Source of the DNA: Cocos nucifera
Lineage: Eukaryota; Streptophyta; Magnoliopsida; Arecales; Arecaceae
NCBI GenBank assembly: GCA_006176705.1
Contig: QRFJ01000381.1
Coordinates: 21,001-85,000, forward strand
Length of the DNA stretch: 64,000 bases
Reading direction: 5' to 3'
Shown piece after piece: positions 43,310-57,200 of the stretch. Under the pieces are notes generated by a model. That model made no database searches, was not told the origin of the DNA, and saw only the letters and a list, made by a program, of their open reading frames with translations. The position numbers and the translations under genes are program-made. Numbering within the stretch: position 1 is the first letter of the stretch; every line of letters begins with the position of its first letter.

Positions 43310-46300
43310 ATTTTTTTTCCTTTGATGGTTAGCAAAGTTTCTTTCTACCGCCCCCTTTTCCTTCCCCCACTTCTTCCCAGCCTCCTGGCTCGTCTGATTG
43401 GGCTACTTTTCTATCATTTTCGCTATTGTGCTGGTTCCTTCTTCTCCATTTGTTGGGGCCAAGATGGTTATAATTTTATGGTAGTGTATCTCCATAGGTA
43501 ACCAATTATACATCTGATGGGATTTGGGGCTCTCGAATCAGGTTAAATCATGTTAGCGAGGATGTGATGAGCCTAAGGATGGGTTGGTTTGATTGGGCAA
43601 GAGTTGGAACAAATATGTTCGAATATGAGTGGGGATGATCAAATATAATTGAAGGGGTCGATTTATCTAGATTTGAGTAGGGTAGGGTTGATTTGTTCGG
43701 TGGGATGAATTGGAGTCTGGTTCGAGTTGGATGTAGGATTTAGGTCGGATGAATTAAAATTCAGGACAGATGGATTAGGGTTCAAGTCAGTGGAGTAGAA
43801 TTTGAGTTGTATGGATTAGGATGTAGTGCCACTGTGAAACTAAGTTATTTCTTCTGTAGCTAGGGTCAGAGAGTCATGGGAAAACAATCGAACAAATTGA
43901 TAGAGATGTTGAATTATTGCATATTCAACGTGGTATTATTGATTGTGATTGGATAAATCTGGCTGAACATAGTGGGGGCCGTAGGATTCTAGACAGGCAC
44001 GTTGGTCTGACACGTGACAAGCTTGGCCCAGCCCAAGAGACTAATGTCGCTTTCTTGTTGGTCATGGGAATGGGCTAGCTTCAGGTCGGACTTCAGCCTA
44101 AGGTTTGAACTCCATGGCCTGATGCATTCCATTGACGACTTTCAAGTTCCATGCCAATTAACAGGATGCCTTTTTCCCACAATTCTCAGGTAAAAGCTTG
44201 TTGCAATACAAGAGTCAAGATTCAACATATAACTAATCTATTAGAGCCTGTTTGGACGTTCTTATAAGCTTGTTGGCCATTCTAAGAGCTTGTCCAAACC
44301 TTGGGCCGTAGGAAGAAAAAAAAGGTGGTTTCATAGGATCATGCTCAAATAGACCATTCAATCCACGAATCTTATTACATGATTTTAACCCAACTTTTAG
44401 AAATATCCAAACGAACTCTTGGATTTATGTCAGGCGAATAATGCAGCTAAATTTCTTTCCGAGTCCTTTCTAAACTGGTCTCGATTTCAGTGATCTATAT
44501 ATTAAATGCTAATCTCACAGCATATTATGCTTCAATTTATTATGGAAAATCTACAGCAAAATGACTTAAACCACGTAATAGATGAAATTCCTTTGACTCC
44601 CCAAAATCTCCCCGATGCTTGTTAAACTCTTAAGCTTTTTGTGAACCATCAGGGAACATTGGGTTTGCAATAGTTCCAGAGAGATTATTGTGTAAACATA
44701 ACAGTATCGTTTAATTTATTCCACATAATGAAATCTTAATTCCGACAGCTTTAGAATCACCAATGACCATCTTTGCGGCATTATTCACGAATAGATATAT
44801 CTGATATAGATGGTTCAGTTTCCTAATAGACCCCATTCTTTATGAGAAGCATTAGTGGACCTAATTCATGTCGAGAAATTCTGATCCAACAAGATTCAGC
44901 TTTATTGCTGATGCATCAAACCGCCGATGACTGGTATAATGGCATCCAATGCCGGTCATGGTAGAACCGAACCACTGCCACAGGCCTTTGGGAGATGGTT
45001 GAGTTGAGCTTGACTGTGTTTCCACACTATACGCCAGCAGCGACGCAGATCCTCTCAGCCCTCCACTCCAATCAATTACCTTAACGATTCTCAACCGTTC
45101 ATGGTCGGTTTCCTCGTTGGATGTCATGATCATACTTTCGGAGCTTACAAGGCTCCCACATCTCATCTGATCGCATCGGATCGGATCAGCCGGGTTGTCT
45201 CATGCACCTCCGGTTGCTGTACGAAATGAGCTGCCATGTCGTGATTGGTGGAGCATGTGGGACCGTGAGCCAGTTTACTGGGCCCCGCTGACAGCTGGTA
45301 CGTAGCCCACCTCTTCTTCCGATGGTGACTCGACACGTACCGAACAGCGTTGCGAGCTGCACGAGAAATAGCGACAGGAGGGTGCGGACGGGAGCAAGAG
45401 GACGTCCGCAAACGACACGCGCGTACGTGGCGGACGGGCGATGCGAAAAGGGGCGACGGGCCTCCAAAGCGCTTTCGACGTAGGTCGGTCCCATCGGAGT
45501 ATATTCGGGGGAATGTTCTCGTACCTTTCTTCTGTTTTTAAAGGCCGTGCACAATTGATCCGTCCCTTGGTTCCCCCCAACCATAAAAAAGACAACAGGA
45601 TTCCCTCCATCATGAGTTGCTTCCGATTTTTTCTTTATTCTTTTGTCTTATAATATTTCCTCTTGGAATAGTTGCAATGACTCAAATATCCCTAGTTACT
45701 CGGTGATGTAGTTTCGAAAAAATTCTTAATTTTTTTTAAAGGTTGGTTGTGATCGGTGGACTAGCAATGTGTACTCATAAGATGCAAAGTCACCAATGTT
45801 GGTGAGACGAGGAAGATGAGGAAATGATAAATTTATATTTTTATAATTATTTTGAATGTATGGATATTAATACTTAATCATTTAATCTGTTTTATTTGTT
45901 TCAACTTATGATAAATTAAGTTGAATTATATATTTAATAAAATAATTAGGTTTAGATACGTATTTAATCTATTTAATAAATAGATTGAGTTCAAATTAAT
46001 AAATTTTTTATCTATTACATATTCGGCTCGATCTCTATCTTATTCAACCCAACATGATCGTCATTCTATTTGAAGATGAAGAAATCTAACATTCAAAACC
46101 ACATCAAAATCCTTCAGCAGAAATCTATACTATAAATAATGATGTGCCTTATGCAAAGGTAATTAGTTTATAATGTAAATCATACTAACCAAACAAAATA
46201 ATAATTATGCTAATATAAAAGAAATGTTCAATTTGGCATGAATATTGACTTCTATATTGTTATCTAAAAAATAAATATATTTCAACCAGATATTTTTGTT

Positions 46301-47139
46301 TTAAACCATATTTCAAAAAAATATTTTATATAACATATTTATGTCATGACTTCATGTAAAGGCCCCCTGTCCTCCATCAATGAAAATAACATTTTATCCC
46401 TTTTACAAACATTGTATCTAATAACTTTGTCATGCCATTCCATGATTGATTGAGATGTGATGATTCATTATTTTCGCACACTTGATTTATAATCCATGAC
46501 CTAAAATTTCATGTAGAATGGTGAGTTAAAGAAAAGAGCAATGCTACCTAAGTAGGTGATTTAGCAAATTTTTTTCCTCTTCATAGAGATTTGGTACGAA
46601 GGAAAGCTTGCAACCAAGCCCATGACCTTTCATTTTAGATACAGATTGTTAAGACATGATGTCTAAATGTATCATTATTTTTGTTGAATTCAATAATCAT
46701 ACCAGCATTTTTTTCAAATTCTTATGGTGGAGGCTAGATAATTATGTGGACTATGAAGATTGTTAATAAAAAAAATATATCATTACAAATATGTCACTTG
46801 AATGGAAATGAAATGTTATATAGGATGACTCTTTTTTAGCTTTGGCCAATTCCGGTAGTATATATTTTGTAAAGATAATTATAATGCACATAACTGCATA
46901 ATTTTTTTTGTTCCTATCTAGAGTGTGCAAAGAAAAGAGAGATGACAAGTCAAAAGGTAAGGAATAGATAGGTACATAGATATATCGTCGATATTAGAAC
47001 AACTAAAAAGATGATAACTGAAAAAAAAAAAATATGAGAGCAGTATAGATCTAGATGCTTTGACTTTTAAGGACTTCCGCTACTATCATAGCATCATTTA
47101 AAGAAGATGGATCTAGATAAGGATAAGAGTGTAGTATGT
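43310..47139. other. Intergenic DNA without a recognisable gene
   Basis: 43.56-43.83 kb is a worn tandem repeat of ~30 bp built on GGATGAATT and GGTTCGAGTTGGAT words. 45.17-45.57 kb is GC-rich and open on both strands with no recognisable domain. 45.85-46.07 kb carries (T/A)TTTAATAAATAGATTGAG blocks and ends TCGTCATTCTA, resembling the terminal sequence at 62.07 kb in inverted orientation, so it may be a hAT-type fragment. The rest is AT-rich. Confidence 0.5.
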
Positions 47140-50100
47140 ACTACATACGATACTAGAAATCTAAATTAAGCTAATATTACTCTTAAGGTAGAGAGCTACT
47201 GGTAGGGTAAGCTAAAATAAAATACATTGATTGGTCGGATTACCAAAAGATCCTATAGAGTATCATTTTATTTATTTATATTAAATATAATAACAATCCA
47301 CTTTAATAGATGTTATTCATATCTAATCTCTATTTCTGATGCTTTTGATAATTTATGCACCACCATGCACATTCATGAGCATGATCACCCTGTACCAACT
47401 ATTAAACTGATGATATATCTATTGACCTCGGCTCATCTAACATGCTTACATTAGCCTTCTCTTAACTAGGCCGATAATACAATTTTCATCCCTTAGGATT
47501 ATCTTGGAGATCAACTCATTTGTTTTGGTTTATGCCTTCTATTGGCCATCTAGACAAATACATACATCTAACCCTATCCATATGGTGCTAATCAATGTCC
47601 TCTAGTTAAGTTATTAAGATAAGGTGGAATCAATGCCCTACATATCTTATTGATCAATAACTAAAAGGCTGACAAGAATCCCCGAGTACCTATAGAGTAG
47701 CAATTCGTGATTATAATCTCGATTGGTTGATCAATTTCTACTCTTTTACTAAAGCATCACTTCTATCTTTGATAATTTTCTTGTATCTTTTTCGATTCCT
47801 TTGAGTCTTATACTTTTGCCATGTGTCTTCCTTCATAGAATACTCCTGAATGCCAAAATGGTGTGCAAATTATTCAAAGAATCCTTCACATCTAAAGGGA
47901 CCTGACTTTATCATCTATAATATGGAGATTTTAAATTTTTTTCTTATAAGACATGCCTCTTCTCTATAAATAAATTCTATATTTCTTTCTTCGATGTTCA
48001 TCCCTCTTCTTTCTCTTAACTATCCTCATACCTTCTATTTTTTTTGCTTATCATGATGAATGAGACTAAGTATTGGCCAAAACAATTCTTTTGTTTTGAT
48101 CAACCGACTTCTGACTAGTTTGTCAAATTAGAATACTATCATAAATTAAGGTATCATTGCAAATGGATTTCATTATCGAATTGGAATACCATCACCACCA
48201 GCTTGCTAATTGGTTGAGGGCTTCCAATTTGATAAGTTGATATTTTTTGAACTGATGTAGGTTATTCTTGTGCCCTTACCTTTTTTCTTGACTAGTTCAA
48301 GTATAGCCTTTCATATTTTCACTCCTATCAATGTATCTACACTAAAGCTGTAAGCCTACTACACTCTCGTTCTATTTTATAATCAATGATGAAATGTGAT
48401 AGTCAGAATATTAGATCATCTTGAAACTTTAGTAGGCCCACAACAATAAAAGATTTGTTAGCCTTAAGCCTGGAATAAAGTGAGCACCTTGAGAGCATTA
48501 GTCCAATTAATCTTATATTCGTACTTTTATAACTATATTAGCTGAAAGTAATATAATAACATGACCTTTGAAATTTATATTTTCATGCATCCCTCTTGTA
48601 TTGTAAGGTAATATTTCTTAAAATTTTTCCCATGAATGGCTTAGCCATTAATATTAGAGTTCATCCTATCCCTTGACAGATCAAGCCAATGATCTTTAAT
48701 ATAGATTAATCAAAATTTTTGACATTTATCATCTATTGGCCAACCTTAGATGCATGCACATTAGTCTAAAATAACATGCACACTTGGAAGGACCAACTCA
48801 CATCCCTCAGGACACAACTAATCGATATTCGCTGAGAGATACAATTCCTGAAAGAAGAATAAGCAAAGCTTAAACACAATAACAAAGAGAAATTTATGAT
48901 CCTGAATTCCACTTGAAAATATCTAAAAGCCTACAATTCTAAACTTCTGCAATCTTCAATAAAATAGTTATCTCTGAGCTAATATTCAAAGTTCTCCAAA
49001 AGGAGTGAAAAAGGCTAAAAAGAGTTGTGAAATGCCTATAGAATAGAATCCATCATGGTAAGACAATATTATTTGTATCGATCTTTTAGCCAAAACTTTA
49101 GTGTAAGTCCTTCTTAGTAGATAATATATTATACTATTTATTCATTCCACTTTCAAATTGAATTTATCACTTCTTCGACCTTCCAGTAAATTTTTTATAT
49201 AACACCAAGATCTATAATATCCATAATCCATATGAGGATCTTTGATCTTGATTAATTATGCTCCATATCTTATAGCATCTCCATGCATAATTGAGATGAT
49301 AATGCCCCTCAATATAAACCTTTAAGGTGCATGACATCCAAGTTAGGCGTACTTGTGACCATAAGACCGCCACACTACTATCCATCCGAAAGAAAATGGT
49401 TGATATCCTAAATCGAAGTATGTACCTCGATCCAATTTAACCTCTTGTGCATGATTTTATTATCTCCACTAAACATTTCTATGAGATCATACAATTTTCA
49501 GTCATGTTTTCTTGACTAGCCAAGATTAAGTCATCGTGTGTAAAGATAGCAGCATTTTGCTTCAAAGACTAACAGACCAAACTACCTTTTTCAATTTTTT
49601 GGTTGACCAAGTTAACCATAGTCTGCATCAAGTATGTTGTGGTTGGAGGTTCTGACCTTCAATAATATAATCAAGCTTCTCTACTTATTTTGTTATCATT
49701 TTCAGAACCATCCAATCGTGCTCTGCCAACGACTTCAATATGATAGTCGCTTGGCATGAGAACATTTTCAGCATATTATTTCTATTTTTCTTCAAATAAA
49801 ACTAAAATTGTATAACCATTTTCTGAAGATCTAACAAAAGATGAGTCAATTTCATTTGGCTAGCATACATTGTCTCCATTGGAGTATCATAGAACTAAAA
49901 ATTAATACTACTTCTAAGGTAAAAAGCTACGCATAAGGTAAAGCTAAGATAAGATAAAATGTATTAATAAGTTAAATTGTGAAGGACCCTATATAGTACA
50001 ATTCAACTTATTTATACTAAATATAATAATTGCCAACTCTAATGATTGTTATTGACATTTGGCCTCTATTTTTGATGGTTTTAATAATTAACGCCATTTG

Positions 50101-50640
50101 CCTTTTACTACTCATATTCATTAGCACGGTCACTCTAAATCACTTATTAAATAAATCGATGATAATATCTTACCGGCCTTGGCTCATCTAATGTGCTCTT
50201 ATTATTCCTTTCTTTATTTAGCCTATAATGCCATCTTTAGCACGTAGGAAATCTTGCCGAATTCATGCATCTTAGTCTATACCTTATATCGATTATATGG
50301 GCGAATACTTATGCTTTATATAATGGCTAATCATGGCCAAGTCTTGATGTTTTAGCGAACTCATCGTCACCATGACTAAATTCTATCACTTCTATCTATA
50401 TCTCTTCTAACAATTATCACATGATGCTTGTCCAAAACTTCCAACTAAGTTGTTGAGATGGAGTGTGAATACTTTATAATAACGTGTTTGGCCTTCGACA
50501 TAAATTGTTCGATAAACCTAAAACAGATAAGTTAATTCACCATTCAATGAAGCCAATAGATCTTTTTAATTAGAGGTCATATGAGATGATATCACGGGCA
50601 CTTTTTGTCAAAACCTTGTTAGAATCTAAAAATCTATTTT
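47140..50640. mobile_element. Degenerate LTR-type retroelement
   Basis: 47.15-47.77 kb and 49.89-50.52 kb are direct repeats. Shared landmarks are TTAATACTACTTCTAAGGTA-like, TTATTTATACTAAATATAATAA, CGGCTCATCTAA and AAGTTATTAAGAT/AAGTTGTTGAGAT blocks. The 2.1 kb between them shows no clear pol. The minus strand near 49.6-49.87 kb reads ASQMKLTHLLLDLQKMVIQF, which could be gag-like. LTR ends and target duplication could not be fixed, and the orientation is unresolved. Confidence 0.5.
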
Positions 50641-51130
50641 ACAAGCAATGTAAACATGAAATTCGTAGCAACAAGCAGTGGGATTAAGATATAGTACAAA
50701 ATGGGACAAATTCTGTGAACTGGCATATAGCTAGCACAATAGTCTATGGCAAGCAAAATACATCTAAGATGTTACGAGGGTACGTAAGATTTATATAAAT
50801 TAATGCAAATTTCTATCAAGGTTATCCAGCTCAATTTTGTTCATCCCTTATGGATGGTCTCCAAAAGCTAGGACACCTGAATTTTCAAATGGAGTGGAAT
50901 CAAGCAATACAAACAAGGTATCAAATTCTAATAAAGTACATGCAAGATTCACGCTAGGACGTAAAGGGCGACCAGCATGTTTCTTGGTTCGCTCTCTCTT
51001 ACACGACAAGGTTCCCTACTTCCTCCAATGGTGAAAAACCAACGGAGCCCGTAATCGTCATTCCGCCGCAGTCAACGCACTTTTCTCTTAACTTGGCAAT
51101 AAATTAATGAACACGAAAACATACGACGAA

Positions 51131-51141
51131 TCTATATATTA
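51131..51141 (+). promoter_or_regulatory. Possible TATA box of the phosphatase gene
   Basis: CTATATATTAC lies about 110 bases before the ATG of the phosphatase gene, a normal spacing for a plant TATA box plus a short leader. Confidence 0.45.
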
Positions 51142-51249
51142 CTAGGTGCAGAAAACCGACTCCTCTCGCCTCCTCCCGACCCACACCGGATTCCAGCTAT
51201 TTCCTTTCAACGGCTCCCGCTGTGACGTGCCGACCAAACGAGTTTGGAG

Positions 51250-54200
51250 ATGGGCGAGCAGAAGATTCTTGAGGAGAGATTGGAGGAGGAGGAAGAGAGG
51301 GTGGGGAAGAAGGATCGAGAAGTTCTGGGCCAGACGGCGGCCGAAGCACGAGAAGGCGGCGACGAGCTCTTCGTCCCGCCGCTGAATTTTGCCATGGTGG
51401 AGGATGGCGTCTTCCGCTCGGGCTTCCCGGAGACCTCCAATTTCAGTTTCTTGAAAACCCTGAAACTCCGCTCCATCATGTGAGACTGAATTCCGTTTCC
51501 TCCAACTGCGCCTGCATTGCCTCCGTTGCCGCTGCTGCAATCGGTTTTTCCTTGTGTTTGATGAAATATTAGGATGTTCTTGATTTCTAGTTTTGTTTCT
51601 GTCTGGGGTTTTGGATTCAGATATCTTTGTCCGGAGCCGTACCCGGAGGAGAACAAAGAATTTCTTAAGTCGAATGGGATCAGGCTGTTCCAATTTGGGA
51701 TTGAAGGTTCCAAGGTACTTGTTTCTCCTCCTTTTCTGATTGATTTTGGATATTGATCTTGGAATCTCTGCAATTGGGTTTAGATTACAAAGTTTTTGTG
51801 GGCATTAGCATTAGTATCAAGATGATCTGAAGGCTAGAGTTCTGGCTAGGCTTGTGATGCTGGCACGCCAGACTATTTGGCTATGCGGTATTGGTTGCGT
51901 GCATGTTCGTCTTTGTCATCCTCCTCTTTCAAACAAAGCTTAGACTTATTTGATTACTTAGCGTGCTATAGTTATACCTGACTAGTCTTCTAGCTTGTGA
52001 TTTCGGTCTCTCCATCGTTCTGATGGTAACATTATTATTTTTCTGTGTGTTGTATTGTCACCACTGTCGTCATCATCTGTCTCGGGCATCCATCTGTCAT
52101 TTTAGTTCATCAATTGAATACGAGCTTCCCCCATTTCTCCTCTGTTTTTGTTTGGTCTGTCCCTGTTTCTTCTCCATAATTAAACATCTCACTTGTTTTC
52201 CATCGTGTTATTCTCAACTGCTTTTCAATACTTATCTTTGCTGATATGGATCCTATGATTTGAACGGATGATTGCATAACATTCGCAGAATTGCTTCACC
52301 ATTAGATCTGTGTTTTGTAGAATTTCTTTGGTTTGATTAATTGAGCACAGGAAGTCACTCTCATTCAAGTCACATCACCTAACACTGCATAATCATAAAA
52401 TGACGTACAGGCAGCTTCCCATTTCCTCCAAAAAATATATATATATTCTTGAAACTTGTGGTGGTTGACACATCACCAACAAATAAAATCATGAGCTAAA
52501 TTACTAATATGTGGCTCTTGTCAACAAATGAACACTCACCAGCCTCAACAAATTCACACCCTCATTCTGTTACAGGTGTCGCTGATATTTCCTCTAGTGC
52601 CTTTTCCTTCAACTTTACAAGTTAGTTTAGTTGTTAGTTTGCGGTATGCCCTTTTAAAGTTCAATTTCAGGCATGCTTAGGTTTTTCCACTCTACCATGA
52701 ATCTTGTACATCACATATTTGAGTAGGACAACCTCAACAGGAACCTCCTCCTTGTAAACGAAAATAATTTCTCTTAGATCTTTGTTTCAGTCGGTTAACA
52801 AATACAGTCTTGATACAAATATGCATACAGAGGTTGGAATATATGGCACTACCAAAAATCTGCCTGAAAGCAAGCTTCCATTAATTGTTTCATTGTCAAT
52901 ATAAATTTCGTCAAGATATTGGACATGTATATTATGCAAGAAGAGTCTTGTAGAACTTTCAAAATCCATTTTCTAGGCCAATGTTTTAAATTTTATATTT
53001 TTTCTACAGCCAAATTAAAATTGTTCTTCCAGCTTTTAGGTAGCAGGGTTTCATTCATTCTATTGGCAGAGTGCTGAAGAATGTTTGTGATCCTTATAAA
53101 GCATGTAATATCTTTGGTAACAGGTAGTATGAATACAACTATCATAAACAGGGGAAAGAGCAATATGAATAAATTAACAACTGATTTTTGTACAAATGGA
53201 GTTTTTATAATGTAACAATATCTAATATGATAAAACCAATATAGGTGTTAAAGAAATCAATATAGCATATGCAAGAAAAGGAAAAAAATCACAAGAAGCC
53301 ATGAAGTCCATGAGGTTCAATAGCAAGATGCCAATATTTGTTGGAAAAGCTAGCGAGTGATTCCACTATAAGGAATAACTTGCAAAATATCAGCTCACCC
53401 ACTTGGTTCTTCTCAAGGTTCCCAAATCAATACTATGTGACCCATACTAGTCAGGTATCGGATTGGTATGATACAGTATCATACCATACTGACACATCGT
53501 ATGGTTCCTGTTCCAAATCGAGCGGCCAAATCGACCTGGTTCTACACCGATTCAGGTCGGTACACCCCGAACCAGTGCTAACACATATGCACTATTATTG
53601 GCTTATTTGATTGTGTTTTCTATATTGTTCTTCCGTCAGCGCCTTTTCTGATTCCCTCTTTCATTCATTTTTTGTTGATGAATTCTTGTAGTTTGTCAAC
53701 CTTGGATATCTATATTATTCTGTCCTGCTTGATGCACCAAATATATTTGCTGGAGGGACTGCAGTCTAACAGCCACTGTTTACCTCACATTTCTTGTACA
53801 ATGTTGAGACCAAACCAAACCTTTAAATTTAAGTACCTTCTTACTTGATTTTGCTATTGCTTGTATAATAGCTTGCAGAATGGATTTCTGCTTGACTTAT
53901 ACATGGTAAGATGGACATATATCTCCTTATGTACCTTCTACTAAGTTATCTCTGGGGAATCAGATTCTTGTTAATGTCTAGGGCTCAGACAAGATGCTCA
54001 GGTCAACTGTGTCCTTCATGTAATGGAATATTTACTGTTTTCAGTCTATCCCGAACTTCCTTAGCCAACCTAGCAATGATCACTTGATAAGAGATGCCCG
54101 ATGCTGAATAAGTTGATGCTTATATCCAATAACATCATTGTCATACAAAAATTCTGAGAGTACAAGCCTGTCTCCTTTGTCATTGATTAAAACTCTAAAG

Positions 54201-57200
54201 ATAATTATATGCTTTGAGCCATTGGCTTTTTACAGGACAATCCCTTAATGTATGCCCCATTCCATAGTCTAATTATGCAAACTCTTTAAAAATAGCATAA
54301 TACCCCACGACGACAGTCTATCTTCCTCTGCATACGTGGATTTTTCCTGGCAGCTATGATCTATTTAACAGTAACCATTTTTCTTATGATGGATGCTTAT
54401 CTTTTGTATTTGTCTCATTCTTTTAGTTGGCTATGATTGCATATGGACAACAAAAGCCAGGCAAGATGCAATTGTGGATTAGGGAAATATTGTAAAGTCA
54501 TAATGGATCTAGTCTAATGGTGCCTGGAACTGGAAGATTTCTTATTTGGTGGAACATCTAACATGAAAAATCAAAGACAAGGCATCTAAATCATCCAATA
54601 AAGCTGGAGGTGAATGGTGATTATTCACTTAATCAAGGACAATTTGTTTAAGCCTCTGTTTTGTAAAGTTAAGGTTAGTGGTGGTATTTCTGGTCATAAA
54701 CTTGTGGTACTAGGGTTATATCTAGGATTTATTATATGGTTGATTTTAAAACACTATTTAGAGTAGGATAGGGCTATGGTCTAGGTTTCCTCCTTACATA
54801 CTGGTTATATTGGAATATCTTAAAATTGTTTGGCTTAATTATGGAATTCTATGTATTTCTTTCTGTTTGCATTTCTTTTTTGCGCAGATTAGTCTCTTTA
54901 GAGATGCCACTCAACCTTATCTTAGTAATGAAAGGAATCCTTGTGTCCTTAGGAGAAAAGCTCCTTGTTTGCACCTGTCCTTTCTTTTTCTCAGTAGAAG
55001 GAGACACTTTCCTCTTTTACTTTGGATTCCCTAAGCTATGAGGAACCATATTGACCTATATATCAGGTACCAACGATGTAGCATTAGGTTTTGTTATTTC
55101 AATAAGTGGTTTTGCTTATTCTTCTTCCATGTTGTTAATTGTGACTTAAAGGTGCAACTATACAACCCAAGATTTGATATGTAGGCATATTGATTGTGTG
55201 ATACCCTCAAAACAACTCCTGCAACTCCAAAGCTAGGCAATCTGGATGCCTTAGCACCAAAGACATGTGGGAACTTGATCATAATGGAGCAAAAGTCTAC
55301 CTACCAATATAGGCTGGCATCTACCCCACAAGTTAGACGGATACTGCTGGAGGATGATCATGCAAAATAGACTAAGATGAGGCCATAGATCCAAAATCAC
55401 AGGTGGCGGATTGGTTTCGTCATCTGAAATGCAACCAAATCTGACCCATCCTAAGGTTGAACCTGTGAAGCGTAACGCAGCCATCAACATGTGAGCTAGA
55501 ACCATTAAAATAGGCATGGTTGAGGTGAGAAACAAAGGTATTAGAAGATCGTCATAGAATTAAATTGCAAATATGTTAACAATATGTACATAAAGGTGTT
55601 GAACCTGATTGATTGTACTTAGTTGCAATTTGACAGTTCTTTTGATGTAGAAACCTGGAGCAAATCTATAAAAGCTAGCAATCTAGAGTTCTAGACAATT
55701 GCTTGAGGCATGATGGTAAAGACTAAAAGGGGAGGTAGAGAATGTTGGTGCAGTTTTGGCCGTATTCTGAAGAATTGATGAACAAAATGTGGACACCTAT
55801 GTAGGATACCTTTTACAAGTGCAATGGCTTATTAAGCTCATAAGCTTAACCTTACTATGTTGATTGAACCGACCTCTGTGCTTCATTAGTATCTCTTGCT
55901 CCAACACATCATGAATAATTGTAGTTACAGACATAAGGTAGATAAGCTTTAGCATACATGACAACATGACTAAGAAAATCCTTAAAGCTTGTGCTTTACC
56001 AGTTATAAGAAACATTTGCACCAAAAAATCAGCTTTCTATTTCAGATATCTTTTACCATGAATTTTGTTCTTTAGCTCTTTTTGTTCTTTATTTACCTAG
56101 CAGTGATGCTTGCTTTTTTACTCTCTTGGGCTCTTAAATGCTGTCCTCTGTAGAATTGTCTAAGTACTCTACTTTAGGTAGATAGGCCAATCCCATCTTT
56201 GTTCCTTGAAAAGCTATTTCATTTGTTGCTTCAGACTAACTACTGCTTTGCCCTTAATTGCATCAGGAAGATGTTTCACATGATCCACTATCTAAGCATG
56301 TAGGGTCGAGCCATCTAATATGATTTTTTGAAAAATGCAAATATCTGTTTTGTTTCCATTTGGCACTAAGGTAAGTGTCTTACAAAGACTACAGTTGTGG
56401 GATTGCTCAAATATTTATAGAGGATGGAGCAACACATTTATCAATTCACCTATGGCTTCATCTAGATTGAAGTATCCAACATATATCGATGTGTGTCATG
56501 AATGTTTATTTTAAAGAAACAAAAAACTCATCAAGTGCTATACTTTCACCTGATAGCTTTCATCTTGGAGACCATAACTTGTGACCAGTGATTCCCTATT
56601 TATTTTAGAGGAATGAAATGGATCTAACAATCCAATTGGTGCCTCAACTGTTAGTGAAATAACTGTTAGACCACAATGTTACTTATTGTTCAACTGTTAT
56701 TAAGCTTACCTATCCAGATTAATGGAGGTACATATTGTTCAACTGCTGCTGCCCCACCAAAAACTGTACTAAAATTTTGCATATAAAGTTGGATGTATTT
56801 GGTCCTGTTTAAAAGTATTGTTCTCATTTTGTCAGCTACACAATTCTATCGAGAAATTTTTTTGAATGATGACTGTACTTTTTGCCCTGTTGAATGCTTT
56901 GAACTCCCTTAGTGTCAACTATTGCAGTCTGATTTACTTGCTTTTCAGTTTTTATTTTATTCTGTATGCAATGCCTGAACTTAATCACTTCAATCTAATC
57001 TATCATGCAAGATCTAGAGTTTTCATAAGAAATCATGTATTTGGTTTATCATTCTTGGAAACCACTAAACTTTTTGAAGATATGGTTAGGACTATTGGTT
57101 ATTTGATATCAGAATAGCTAACCTCAAAGTGGTGTGCAGTACACAAACACTCCCCATTCCAATATTTATCCTGGCCACCCTGCCAACTCAAAGCCATGTG

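Noticed and set aside
45186..45613. Overlapping minus-strand frames of 132 and 112 codons
   Set aside because: GC-rich composition, two frames open at once, no domain recognised.
55094..55535. Possible nested gene on the minus strand in intron 2 of the phosphatase
   Set aside because: Two short adjoining frames with no recognised domain and no supporting signals.
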